Assembly (NCBI GenBank): GCA_947652115.1
Contig: OX393569.1
Location: forward strand, 3,568,580 to 3,632,579
Direction: 5' to 3'
Length of the DNA: 64,000 bases
Origin: Blastomussa wellsi
Lineage: Eukaryota; Cnidaria; Anthozoa; Scleractinia; Plerogyridae
Part shown: one piece after another, positions 46,849 to 57,210 of the stretch
Layout of the letters: each line of letters begins with the position of its first letter
Position numbering within the stretch: the first letter of the stretch is position 1
The notes under the pieces: model-generated
Told to the model about the DNA's origin: nothing
What the model saw: the letters and a program-made list of their open reading frames with translations, nothing else
The model's database searches: none
Program-made: the position numbers and the translations under genes

Positions 46849-49800
46849 CTAAAATGCGTTAATCAGTGCATAAATTGCTTTATGGTCAGAAAAATATGTC
46901 TCCCAAATATTGCTCTTTACTTTATCTTCATCGATATTAGTATAGATATGGTCAATACAGGTTTTATTATCTGTTGTGTAGGAGGACATTAGTTGCCTAT
47001 AGTGATTCTCTGTAATAAAGAGATTATATAATGTTGACCTTTCTGTTATATTTAACCAGTTAACATTAAAATCTCCAATAAAAACTTTTAAAGTTGCTGT
47101 TGACAATGCCAACAGTTCTCTTATAGCTGCACAAAGTTGTCTAATAGGAATTGATGGAGAGCGATAAATAGCTATTACTATGATATGAGGAATTACCATA
47201 AACCTCAAAACTGTTATCTCTATGCCATTTTGATTGTAGCAGTATGGATACGCCGGATAATAATCAATGCGAGTATACACTGCAGTTCCACCATATGGTC
47301 TTTCATTGTGTTGTGAAATAGCGTCATTTCTAAAGAGGGTGTATTCTCCAAGTTCATACATGGTGTCACTTTCAGACATTTGGAATCGTGTTTCTGAAAA
47401 AACACTAATATCAGTACTCAAGTAATTCATGTCAGCACGTACATCATTAATGTGCTTATGCAAAGAACGTGCATTCAAAAAACAAAGCTTTATAGATGAT
47501 TCTGGAGCAGCATAGATAGGAGAAATGGAAAGCTTCAGTTTGCCTTCATTTCTAAGATGTTCCATTTCATTCTCAACAGCAGGACTTACAGTTATCTTAT
47601 CTTCACAAAGGTCAGTGATGTAAAGACCTTCTATTACTGTTACACGGCTTAGTCCGACATAGTGTATGTGAGGAATAGCTCTTTTGGTTTCAAAATTAAC
47701 AACAATTTTGGTTTCTGTATCACCTTGTGATCTGTGAATTGTTTTTGCTGCAGCTGGCCTCAGAGGAAATTGTTTTCTTACAACTTGAACAGTTCTGTTT
47801 CTACCAACAGCAAATTGTGTGGTGACTGGTTTTATAGGAGTCCACGTAGGCTGAATACCAGAGACATATAAACGTCTGTTTTCCTGCCTTGTTTTTGCAC
47901 CAATATCATCATGGTCAAACTGAACCCAAATTATTCCAGACGGATAGTTGGTTTGATTAATTTGTATCAACTTTATCACATTACCAGCACCATTTGTCAT
48001 GCCATCATCAATTCTGGTGTTCAATGAAATTTCAGTTCTTTCACCAACTGCTATGTTTAATGAACCATGTAATTGCTTGGTTTTCCTAGGATCTTGAGGT
48101 ATTTGCTTTAAAATTTTATCTCTGACATCTTGAGAAGTTGCTCCAATCACACTGTCGTGAGCCTTGATACTGTATTTTACGTTTTGTATAGCATGATGTA
48201 CTCGGTCATTGAATTCATTGACTTTTGCATTTTGTATAAATAGATGAGGAGCATTCATTGGATAACTGGAGGTATTGGATTGCAACATTCGTTGTCTCAA
48301 TACTCTTATGTCTTCATTTGTCTGTTTTCCTTCTCTCAACCTGTTAAGCAATTCAGCAAATTGTTTGCTTTCTCTTTGCCTCATAATTTCTTTTAGCTCA
48401 AACATATTAAAAAGTTCCTGCCACAGATTTGGAGCAAGAACGCCATATTCTGTCTTCAAATCATTGAATATATAATCATCCATAACTGGTTGTAGCTGAA
48501 ATAAATCACCTATAGCTATAATGCTAACACCCCCAAAGGGCAAAGGGCTTCCTTTGATGTCTTTAAGTCTGTTGTCAATTTGTACATTAAACATTGTGTT
48601 ACCGACCATTGATATTTCATCAATAAATACGAGTTTAATACCACCTAACTGCGTTCTTAGGGAATTGAGTCTATTAGAGTCTAGACGTTTATAAGTCTTT
48701 AGTGACTGGCAGGCTGGTATTGCTAATGCACTGTGAATGGTATTGCCTTTGATGATATATGCAGCTTTTCCTGTAGGTGCTAACATTAAAACTCTGATTT
48801 CTGCAAAATTATCACCAGCTCTACTATTATAGAATTTGAGTGCTGCTTGATACAAGGCTTTAGTCACATGTGATTTGCCTACTCCTGCCCCTCCAGACAA
48901 AAATGAATAAAAGGGCTCATCAGATGTTTTGATCAGGTGTAGCACATGATAAAAGAATTCCTTTTGTTCTTTATTCAATGATTGTACCATACATCTATAT
49001 TCATTGTCTGGTAATTCATTAAGTATTAATGGTTCAGATCTGGAATCAACAGATGGTATCCCTATGTCATCTGATAGGTTGTAATTCTCATTGAAGTCAG
49101 GGTGTAAGTCCTGCTGGCCTTCATTGCAGTCTTGTTGTTCTATACTTTCAGTCAAAGGTGCAATACAATCATAACTTTCTTCTAGTCTATTTCTCTCTTG
49201 TTGTATCTCATTTAAGTCTTCATTACATGTAACATATTGTTTCATTTGTTCCTTGATAAGTTTAGACAGTGCCTTATAACGGTCTTGATAACAGAAGAAT
49301 CCACCAAGTAAGTCAGTTTCTTCATTTCTCCATGCAGTATAGAGCATTAAAAGTTCACGATAGTGCTTCTCAGGATCAGCTTCTTTATTGAACCAAACAC
49401 TTCTTATTATTCTAGCTTTATTTCTCTTTTTCATTTTACCACGGCCACTGATATTAGTAGCCTTTTCATCATTGAGATCATCATCATCATTCTCATAATG
49501 TTCGATGCATTTCTCTAATGGCAAGCCATCAGTGTCTAAATCATTAGATGGCTTTACATAAGGTTTGCCAGTTACATCATACCATGCAACCCAGTCTGCA
49601 AGAGTTACATCCTCTAGTTGAGTTGGACGTTTACTATATCTCTTTAGCAATCCACTCGTGTAGATTTCTTCACAGTCATCATCCATTTCTTTGATATCAT
49701 TTAATGGCTTCAAGAGCTCTACACGTTCATCAGGAGGTGCAGTGTTAATAAATACAACCTGCCGAGAGGACTTTCTCATGGGCAATTGCAGTACAATATA

Positions 49801-52800
49801 CACAGCTTCTTGAGCACTTATTTCAACATTGTTTACAAATTTACTGCCAATATCTCGAACTTGCTGTTTAATAGTAGAATTTCCCTTTCTTGCTTCAGTG
49901 CAAGCTTCTCGCAATAGCTCACTCATGCCTTTTTGAGCTTTTGAGATATAATCAACAATATATACTGCACAAGCATACACATCTAGCACATACTGAATAT
50001 CCATGTTAGCCCTCCATGCCTGAAGGCAAGCAGGGTTGTAGTTGTTAACTCTTAATTCATTTGGAGTTCGTTTTAAGAAAACAGTAGCAGCATTGATTGA
50101 GGAACGCACAGCTAGTAAATAGTTTTCCTCTGTGACATTGAGGTCCAAGAGTAACTTGTCAAAAGTAATTTCTTCGCCTTCTTTCATTTCATCTAGATGA
50201 AATTTGATTGTTTTCCATGTATCTTTATGCCTTTTGATTTCACTTTGTTGCATGTCTTTATCTAAAGGATAAAGAATCCTTGTTTGTCTCATGGGAGGCT
50301 GTGGATAATTGAATCTGCAATCACTTTTAGTATTCTTACGACAAGTATGTGAATGACGGTGAACCTGTCTGTTGACTAAGTGAAGTAGTTCAGGATTGTC
50401 AGTAGGTTTGCAGCAGGTTACTATCTTATCAATAAATTCAATCACTTCTTTGTCACTTTGCTCCTGGAATTTTGGTGCACTCTCCACCCAGATTAGCATA
50501 TGTATATGTGGTGAACCACGTTGCTGATATTCTACCCTGTAAAACCAATCTGATATTTTCCCTAGTGGCTCTGCAGAACTCAAAAGAAAACTACTTAAGA
50601 ATTTATTGACTTGGTAATCAAAATGTCTGGCACAGGTAACAGGATCACTTTGAATCAATCTACATCTCTCCTCCCAGTTAAGATTGCTAATTTCATTATC
50701 AGAATAATCTTTGTGATCCACAAGATTGCCAAGAATTTTAAGAAGGTGAGTCCACTGTGTTTCTGCTGATGAGAAACTGCAAAATAGTGTTGCAGGTCCA
50801 AGTTGTCTTATCATGGCAAACAGATCTTTTTTTGCTTTCTCAAAGTATGGAGGTGAACCACGCAATGCTGTAAGAAACTTAAATCCTTCATCAAAGCGAA
50901 TTAATCGATCTAGTGCACCCATCTGTTTTAATTGGCGTGCATTAAGATTTCTGTTGTTTCCCTTGCATTTTCTAAGTGCAATGGTTGATTTACTAAGAAG
51001 TATTTTCATTTGCAACTTTTTTGCTTTAAAGAAAATATTCTCTACACACATAGCTGCTCTTCTGTCTGACCTTCTTAGTTCAGATTTACATATATCACTA
51101 TAGTGAATGTGCTTGCATAGAGACCGGGGTTGCCCAAGGAATATTCCAGGATATGCTAACTCCTCTGAATATTTATCCCTGAATATACTTAAGGGTATAT
51201 TGCCTTCTGCTGGTGCAATGTTGAATATATGCTGGCGCTCATTATCTTCTAAAAAGTCAGTGCCTGTTAACATAGTATCAGTAACACCTGCAGGTACATC
51301 ATCTTCATTTTCGCTTTCATTATCTCTATCATCTATTGTGTTTATTTCAGAGTGACTATTACTGTTCTCGGCACTTTCTGCAGATTGTTCACTATAAAGG
51401 CCATTCATATTATGTTGTTGTTCAATTTCTTTGTCATACTGATTGGTCCATTGCGGATTCAAAACAATGCCTTCATCTTTATAAAGACTGCTATTTCTGA
51501 TCAGCCAATCTGCTGCTTGCATTACTTTATGAGGTCTTACATTTAATGACAATGCAGAACTCTTATATTGAAGCTTTCTTTTTAAATTTACTTTTATTGT
51601 AGCAGTCTCACTTAGTAACCGTGGCAACATAGTGACTGTACTTGCTACATCAGCAGGAACATTCACAATATTTCCATGTATTTTTAGTTGTTTTCCTCTA
51701 GGTGCTTGCATCAACTTTTGAAAAGCAATTCTTGGGGCTAGTATTCTACATTCTAATTCATTCAAATCAAAAAAGTTTGGTTTTTCTGGAAATGCCAAAC
51801 CATTAACGACAGAACAGGGTGGAATTTTACTTTTCACTAAATGGCTTTGACATGTTTTGCAAACCCATTCAGCATTACCTGAGTTTCTCCTTTGGTCAAA
51901 ATATTCATGAATAACAGGATTTATATCTTTCAGGTTTTCTGCTTTTAGAACACTCTGCCTATACCAAAGCTGGTCACAACAAAAACAAGTATAAACAGGA
52001 CCTTCTGCAGCCATGTCCTGGAACTTTGAGATAGCTGACTCAATAGAAACAAGTTTCTTTTTTGATTTATATTCCCTATGTTTTTCATTGCATTTTGCCT
52101 TTTGTTCAGATGTCATTCTAGACCTATAGTTTTTTTGACGTTGATTATGTTTTGCCTTTTGTTCAGGTGATGATATTTTTCCTCTATAAGCTTTTTGGTA
52201 CTGATTACGTTTTGATTTCTGCTCTGGGGATGCATTGGCTTCTCTGTATTTCCTCTTTAAATATGCACTTTTTGTTTTTTTATTCTTATTGCTGGCATTT
52301 GTGTCTTCATTTGACACTGTATTTAAAGCAGAATTCCTTTCATCTTTAGAACTTGAGTTGATTTGGTTTTCTGTCACAGTAGAAGTGTGTTTTCTTTTAC
52401 GAGCATAGGCAGTTTCAGAAGAATTTTCAAACAAATTTCTTTTTACTTTTTCAGGCAAGTTACTTTCAGTTAACAGTTCTATTGTTGAGACATAGTGCAT
52501 CTCTCCAATGTGTCCTATATATATAGACCTTGTTGTCTCTGACAAATCTAGCGCTTGAACCAGTGTTAACTCAGCAAAGTTTTCACTTGACTCTATAACA
52601 TGAATTCTCAAGTTCATAGCTTCTGCTATTGCCTGCATAATAATGTGATCACCCCAAGTTCCTTCCATAGACATATTACATAAATATTGCGACCAAGATG
52701 TGTTATCTAGAACTGCACTTTCTATAAATCGCTCAGGATTGTTTTGCAAATACTGAATACCAGCCCTTCTGATTTCTAAATGTCGATTTGCATCATGATA

Positions 52801-54018
52801 TAATTGATGTGCTATGGCTCTAAACAAGCAATTACCCATTCCTCCAACCTCTAGTGCTCTTAGTCCATGTCTACGTAATCTGCAGTTAAACACAGAATTG
52901 CGACTTTCTGTACAAATTATTTGTGGAGTTGTTGGACCAGGATTCAACTCAACATCTCCACTGAGCAATATATTTCTTTTTGATGCATTATATTCCATTG
53001 TTTGAATGAGACCTCTCTCAAAATAATTACTAAAGAAGCTGTTTTGTTTCTTATCAAAGGTGAGACTCCATTGTTTATAGTTAGAAGCTATGTTGTACAA
53101 AACAGATGAAACAGGTATAGATTTTCTAATAGAACGCTTGGTTTTCAGTCTCGATTTTCTCGATTTAAGTGATTTGATCACCCGTTTAAGTGCCACTCTA
53201 GATGGTTCCCTATCCCTATTCCTGCACCTCACACGGACATTTGACCGACGACAAGCTCGTATCAGATTACTAACCTCAACACACTTTTCATGGTTTACTG
53301 GAATATTTCTATCACATTTATAAAACAATTCCTCTGTATCATCAATACTACAGTTAGTCACAGCATTCAAGGTTATGTCAGTGTTCAGCAAGCTATTTGT
53401 GACATCTCCTGCATGCTCATCATGACAGCCAACAAATTCATTCTCTGTGTTCACAATGGAGTCGACAAGCATGGCGTTATAATCACGCTTATCTCGAAAA
53501 ATCGTTTCTGTTTGTGGCTCGATTCTTTCTCGAAATACTGTAAATATTCCCATAAGTAAATTCGTGTTGCCTGTACAAGCATTTTTAGTTCCCCGGAGGG
53601 AATATATGTTGCCCGAAAAGGCAAGTTCTGTTTCCCGAAGGAAATTTATGTTGCCTAAAGAGGCAAATTTGTTTCCCCGGAGGGAGTTCATGTTGCCTGT
53701 AAAGGCAAATTTCTTTCCTCGAAGAGAATTAATCTTTCTCTGAAAAATATAACCGGTAACCAAAGGATTGTGTAACATCTCGGAGAATGGCTGATTGGCT
53801 GGCACGTGTAAGGCATTCACCGGCATTTCGAGCTGCTGCACTACTGGATTCATCACTCGACGGCGGCCATGTTCGAAACCGTCGCGACCTATGGCAGTTT
53901 TTGAAGTCCAAAGTTTGTTGGCAACTTCGGCACGACTAAGAAACGCTTTATGAGAAAACACAGGACATAACACTTGAATGCTCTGTCTAATAATACGCAC
54001 AAAATAGTGAGAAAGCAT
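46849..54018 (-). CDS. Helitron/Helentron Rep-helicase polyprotein with 2A-like, OTU and endonuclease parts
   Basis: One open frame of 2389 codons. Order: 48-bp repeats at residues ~95-150; a basic Arg/Lys-rich stretch (~255-300); 2A-like GDVELNPGP (354-362); OTU cysteine protease (~385-520; GGMGNCLFRA with Cys397, and MHYVST with the likely catalytic His). Next are three ~19-residue basic repeats (SPEQKSKRNQ, SPEQKAKHNQ, TSEQKAKCNE), a Cys-rich finger (CFCCDQLW ... CKTCQ), and the Rep nuclease with HUH motif PHIHMLIW (~1170) and tyrosine motif VYIVDYISKAQKG (~1355). The PIF1-like SF1 helicase follows: Walker A GGAGVGKSH ~1707, Walker B FIDEIS ~1796, motif VI HRSQGDT ~2093. The C-terminal AP-type endonuclease (~2174-2389) has NARSLHKH, SETRF, GGTAVY, YRSP, GDFN and SDHKAI. 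Rep plus helicase drives rolling-circle transposition. OTU and C-terminal endonuclease point to the Helentron branch. No stop or frameshift interrupts it, so it is recent or active. Confidence 0.93.
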   Translation of the reverse strand: MLSHYFVRIIRQSIQVLCPVFSHKAFLSRAEVANKLWTSKTAIGRDGFEHGRRRVMNPVVQQLEMPVNALHVPANQPFSEMLHNPLVTGYIFQRKINSLRGKKFAFTGNMNSLRGNKFASLGNINFLRETELAFSGNIYSLRGTKNACTGNTNLLMGIFTVFRERIEPQTETIFRDKRDYNAMLVDSIVNTENEFVGCHDEHAGDVTNSLLNTDITLNAVTNCSIDDTEELFYKCDRNIPVNHEKCVEVSNLIRACRRSNVRVRCRNRDREPSRVALKRVIKSLKSRKSRLKTKRSIRKSIPVSSVLYNIASNYKQWSLTFDKKQNSFFSNYFERGLIQTMEYNASKRNILLSGDVELNPGPTTPQIICTESRNSVFNCRLRRHGLRALEVGGMGNCLFRAIAHQLYHDANRHLEIRRAGIQYLQNNPERFIESAVLDNTSWSQYLCNMSMEGTWGDHIIMQAIAEAMNLRIHVIESSENFAELTLVQALDLSETTRSIYIGHIGEMHYVSTIELLTESNLPEKVKRNLFENSSETAYARKRKHTSTVTENQINSSSKDERNSALNTVSNEDTNASNKNKKTKSAYLKRKYREANASPEQKSKRNQYQKAYRGKISSPEQKAKHNQRQKNYRSRMTSEQKAKCNEKHREYKSKKKLVSIESAISKFQDMAAEGPVYTCFCCDQLWYRQSVLKAENLKDINPVIHEYFDQRRNSGNAEWVCKTCQSHLVKSKIPPCSVVNGLAFPEKPNFFDLNELECRILAPRIAFQKLMQAPRGKQLKIHGNIVNVPADVASTVTMLPRLLSETATIKVNLKRKLQYKSSALSLNVRPHKVMQAADWLIRNSSLYKDEGIVLNPQWTNQYDKEIEQQHNMNGLYSEQSAESAENSNSHSEINTIDDRDNESENEDDVPAGVTDTMLTGTDFLEDNERQHIFNIAPAEGNIPLSIFRDKYSEELAYPGIFLGQPRSLCKHIHYSDICKSELRRSDRRAAMCVENIFFKAKKLQMKILLSKSTIALRKCKGNNRNLNARQLKQMGALDRLIRFDEGFKFLTALRGSPPYFEKAKKDLFAMIRQLGPATLFCSFSSAETQWTHLLKILGNLVDHKDYSDNEISNLNWEERCRLIQSDPVTCARHFDYQVNKFLSSFLLSSAEPLGKISDWFYRVEYQQRGSPHIHMLIWVESAPKFQEQSDKEVIEFIDKIVTCCKPTDNPELLHLVNRQVHRHSHTCRKNTKSDCRFNYPQPPMRQTRILYPLDKDMQQSEIKRHKDTWKTIKFHLDEMKEGEEITFDKLLLDLNVTEENYLLAVRSSINAATVFLKRTPNELRVNNYNPACLQAWRANMDIQYVLDVYACAVYIVDYISKAQKGMSELLREACTEARKGNSTIKQQVRDIGSKFVNNVEISAQEAVYIVLQLPMRKSSRQVVFINTAPPDERVELLKPLNDIKEMDDDCEEIYTSGLLKRYSKRPTQLEDVTLADWVAWYDVTGKPYVKPSNDLDTDGLPLEKCIEHYENDDDDLNDEKATNISGRGKMKKRNKARIIRSVWFNKEADPEKHYRELLMLYTAWRNEETDLLGGFFCYQDRYKALSKLIKEQMKQYVTCNEDLNEIQQERNRLEESYDCIAPLTESIEQQDCNEGQQDLHPDFNENYNLSDDIGIPSVDSRSEPLILNELPDNEYRCMVQSLNKEQKEFFYHVLHLIKTSDEPFYSFLSGGAGVGKSHVTKALYQAALKFYNSRAGDNFAEIRVLMLAPTGKAAYIIKGNTIHSALAIPACQSLKTYKRLDSNRLNSLRTQLGGIKLVFIDEISMVGNTMFNVQIDNRLKDIKGSPLPFGGVSIIAIGDLFQLQPVMDDYIFNDLKTEYGVLAPNLWQELFNMFELKEIMRQRESKQFAELLNRLREGKQTNEDIRVLRQRMLQSNTSSYPMNAPHLFIQNAKVNEFNDRVHHAIQNVKYSIKAHDSVIGATSQDVRDKILKQIPQDPRKTKQLHGSLNIAVGERTEISLNTRIDDGMTNGAGNVIKLIQINQTNYPSGIIWVQFDHDDIGAKTRQENRRLYVSGIQPTWTPIKPVTTQFAVGRNRTVQVVRKQFPLRPAAAKTIHRSQGDTETKIVVNFETKRAIPHIHYVGLSRVTVIEGLYITDLCEDKITVSPAVENEMEHLRNEGKLKLSISPIYAAPESSIKLCFLNARSLHKHINDVRADMNYLSTDISVFSETRFQMSESDTMYELGEYTLFRNDAISQHNERPYGGTAVYTRIDYYPAYPYCYNQNGIEITVLRFMVIPHIIVIAIYRSPSIPIRQLCAAIRELLALSTATLKVFIGDFNVNWLNITERSTLYNLFITENHYRQLMSSYTTDNKTCIDHIYTNIDEDKVKSNIWETYFSDHKAIYALINAF
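52933..52959 (-). other. 2A-like ribosome-skipping motif
   Basis: Residues 354-362 read GDVELNPGP, preceded by KRNILLS. The consensus D-V/I-E-x-N-P-G-P is complete, with the hydrophobic LL-S-G-D lead-in typical of active 2A sequences. Translation would break between Gly361 and Pro362, releasing a ~361-residue leader from the OTU-Rep-helicase-endonuclease part. Activity is inferred from the motif only. Confidence 0.8.
53565..53740 (-). repeat. 48-bp coding minisatellite in the Helitron N-terminus
   Basis: Four in-frame units of 16 codons: NSLRGKKFAFTGNM, NSLRGNKFASLGNI, NFLRETELAFSGNI and YSLRGTKNACTGNT. The DNA units share CCCCGGAGGGA and GGCAACAT-type words. The protein repeat is basic and is confined to this ORF. 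Confidence 0.8.
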
Positions 54019-54031
54019 GGTAAATTCTTAC

Positions 54032-54480
54032 CTTATAAAGATATTGAGCTCGCTCTAGCGGTGTGAGTTGTGTCAAGAACACGAGGAGCTGAGATTCCAA
54101 CGTTGACAAACGTTTTCCGTGGTGAGTATCATATAACATTTCCGAAAGAAATCGCATTTTTCCGGAAAAGGATCGGTAAACTCTAGATGATTTTTTTCGA
54201 GAAAATATAAACACCACATGATTGAAAACCAGTAAGGACAGTAAGAGCTTAATAAACAATAAACGTATTAGTTTGTTACAGAATACTCGAATGAATAAAA
54301 CATAAAGTTTCTACCTCGAAGAAATCGAAAGTCGATCGTAATTCCGAAGCAATCCTCCGAAAGCAATCCGGAAAATGTGGACACTCATACATCCAACCCG
54401 ATAGCATAGTAGCTACTTGCGCACGCGCAGTAGCTACAAAAAGTACATCAAGCGTCTCTTTGTATAGTGCATTTTCCACA
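54032..54480 (-). other. Candidate 5' exons of the Helitron transcript
   Basis: Two frame segments end at good donors. One reads KRLSTLESQLLVFLTQL, then PLERAQYLYK before GTAAGA at 54031. The other (about 54480-54318) reads ETLDVLFVATARAQ ... DFFE before GTAGAA. Both are collinear with the large ORF. A splice into that ORF would bypass the ATG at 54018. The exact joins could not be settled. Confidence 0.35.
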
Positions 54481-54974
54481 TACCTGTTCAAATGCGCTTT
54501 TACATTTCTAGTCAGGGGTGAGATCGGACGTCAGCATGTAAAGGCGCCCATGGCAGCCGCTATCAGTCCATTGATGATCTCACCCCACCCACCCAACACA
54601 TGAGTACATATGCAAACAGACCAGACCACAGCACCGGGAACTCCGTGCCATACTCTTTACGATTAGTGTGTGGGTACTTTAACGTCCCCTGCTGACCCGT
54701 AACATTGTCCCCGGGACAGTCCCCGCCCCCCAGGAACACCTGTCATTCTTCAGGCACAGAATTAGTCGAAATTTGGAAGTTTTGGTTTGGGTTTTAATTG
54801 TTCAAGTCGGCGAGAATCATATCAATTTATAGGTTTGATTCACACGAAGCAAACTGAATCACGAAAAAAATTTGGCTTTTTCACTTGTCATGAATAATAC
54901 CCAAAATCGCTCGTGTAGTTTGATCGTCCGAGCGAGGGTAGTCCTGAGAAGTACTATTGTCGGTGACAGTGATC

Positions 54975-55009
54975 GACGTTTCGACAACCTGAGCGGAAGT
55001 CATCATCAG
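54975..55009 (-). ncRNA. Hammerhead-ribozyme-like core, left arm
   Basis: On the minus strand the conserved boxes CTGATGA and GAAACGTC are separated by 20 bases that can pair as GAC / GTC (stem II). ACGT would be a minimal stem III and the final GTC the cleavage triplet. Flanking TGA / TCA gives a weak stem I. One unpaired base sits before stem II. Structure is inferred by eye. Confidence 0.4.
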
Positions 55010-55089
55010 AGTCATGTGAAGAGTTGTCAGTCGAATGTTATGTCTTATATATATAAACATTCGACTCACAAACAACTCTTCACATGACT

Positions 55090-55124
55090 CTGATGATGAC
55101 CTGCGCTCAAGTTGTCGAAACGTC
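55090..55124 (+). ncRNA. Hammerhead-ribozyme-like core, right arm
   Basis: The plus-strand twin of 54975-55009: CTGATGA at 55090-55096 and GAAACGTC at 55117-55124, same spacing. It differs from the left arm only in the stem-II loop (CTGCGCTCAA against TTCCGCTCAG) and one base 3' of the core. Core boxes are untouched in both arms. Confidence 0.4.
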
Positions 55125-57004
55125 AATCACTGTCACCGACAATGGTACTTCTCAGGACTGCGCTTCCCCGGACGATCAAACTACACGATCCACTGTTAAC
55201 CCAGGGTTCAAACCAGTAACTGTAATACCCAAAATGATGCCAAACATTTGGCTACGGGCCTGTGAGAATGGGAACATTTGCAAATCAAGTGCCTCCATTG
55301 CAGTTGCCTTTCTCCGTTTTTTTCCTATAAAATGCGTGTCGCATAAGGTTCCTGACGTCAAGGAAGGATCAGATATCGGATTCTACTTCCTGTGTAAAGG
55401 TGGGTCTTGATGCGCATCGACTTTCTTTGATCCAGAAGAGAGATCACTTTCGCGTTTCTGTAACTCACATAAGGTAGGTGAAAGCTTTTTCTCACTTTAC
55501 TTATGCAATTTGTTGTTTATTGCGCCTTGGGTACGTACACGAACAGGCTTCGCACTAAAATTAATAAGGGGTGTGTGTGTGTTAACATAATCATTACCGT
55601 GTGTACTCCACTAGATACACAGATCGCTTCCCATAGCTTTCATTTGGTACATGGTTGACGTCTATAATTCGACCAAAATTTATCTGTGATAAAGATACAG
55701 CCTTCAATTATTTCAGCTCAATTTCTCCAATAAAAGGAGAGATGGACGACCATGTCTACTTTGAAGCTACTTCGGGCAGACTTCCTGCGAGATCGATGAT
55801 ATACGGCCAATTTATTCGTTTCCTTGGCGGGGGGGGGGGGGGGGTACTCCCTTATATGGGCTATACGGAGAAGAAGGTTTCAAGACTTTCGTCGAGTTTT
55901 AAACATATCCGAAATTAGAAACGTTCATCAGTATTTATTTAGCTGATCATCAGTCAACATTAGATCATTTTCAGGACTATATATTAGCGCAATAGTATAA
56001 AAACGTTCTCCTTGGTCCTAAACAGGGTACATGTTTGAGGTTATTTTGGTCCTAAACAGGGTGAGGGTTTCTCACGGCACTCCTATACCCAAACATGGGT
56101 CAAGTTCCTTCTCCCCCCCCCCCTCCGGGTTCGTTACATTCTTTAGCCCAAATTTTTGCATGAAGAAATTTGAGCCTGAAAATTAAGCTTGAAGATCGTT
56201 CAAGACAAATCTTTTCCGTGACATTTTTTTGCTACCTGACGTCACTGAATTAGATTCTGGCAAATGATAGTTTTAGGACAGGCTGGGTGCGTTTTATCGA
56301 CCCCATTTCGGAATAAATCACAATTTATTGATGACCAGAAATAAATTTTAGTTAATCAACAACTCTTGTTTGAGCTTTGTACTCTGTCCAGTGATTTTCA
56401 CGTGCAGTCTCACGTGAGCTGACCCCTAGGAACTTCTCATTGTTTATTTCACCAATTAAATTGCACCCTGCCAGGTTCCTCAGCTGGCTTTACATGTGCT
56501 TAGCAGACCAAGATCTTGCAAGTTGTCTTTCAAAGATCTTTCAATTCCCCCCCCCCCCCACACACACACACCCATCCCACCCAGGGTATTTTTGATTTTA
56601 TCTTATTTTATCACTGGACATAGGACTTCTCAAACATTTATAATGGCTCATTGTCAGATACCATAAAAATATATCTCTTTGCTAAAATATTAGTACAAGA
56701 CTATTTGTGTAACTAAGTATACATCCTACTCTATAGTCGAAATTTATATACCAACACATTGTTGTATCGTCAGTTTAAGAGTTTCAACTTGATGTAACAC
56801 TATGAAATGTACTTTAGTTTTATTTTGCTTTTCTCTATCTTGTACTTCTAGGCTGAGTTTTTTGCCTCTTTTTCTTTTCAACAAAGTTGGGAATGGGGAT
56901 GAAGTGCTCCTCTCGTCACACTTTTGCCCCCATAGAGTCGACATTTTGTACTCCTGGGATATACATGTAGGTTAATGGGAGCCCTAGGGAGGCCCAAGAT
57001 TGGT

Positions 57005-57210
57005 CACAGCCGACCCAGAGGGGAGGCCCAACTCCCTCTTCCTCTATATCGGTCTGTGCACCTTCCATCTAGGTTAGTGGAGGCCCAACTACCCTCCAAT
57101 CGGAGAGGAGGCCAAACTCCCTCCTCTCTCCCCAGGAATGGTCACAGTCGGCCCTGGGAGGAGGCCCAACTACCCTCCTCTATACCGGTGTGTGAACCAG
57201 CCTGGTGGTA
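57005..57210. repeat. Degenerate minisatellite with GAGGCCCAACT units
   Basis: GAGGCCCAACT or GAGGCCAAACT recurs five times, mixed with CCTCTATA(T/C)CGGT and GGTCACAG(C/T)CG words. Period is irregular (35-60 bp). Overlapping plus-strand ORFs here reflect the repeat. Confidence 0.55.

Larger units (their letters stand above)
54908..55222. mobile_element. Penelope-like inverted-dimer insertion with hammerhead-like cores
   Basis: Two arms of ~110 bp in inverse orientation (GTCGGTGACAGTGATCGACG ... and its inverse) meet at an AT-rich centre (TCTTATATATATAAACA). A single-copy tail follows at 55196-55222. An exact 13-bp direct repeat, TAATACCCAAAAT, flanks the insert (54895-54907 and 55223-55235). 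Size, duplication and layout match the other family at 7925 and 14657, although the sequences are unrelated. No reverse transcriptase is present. Confidence 0.65.
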
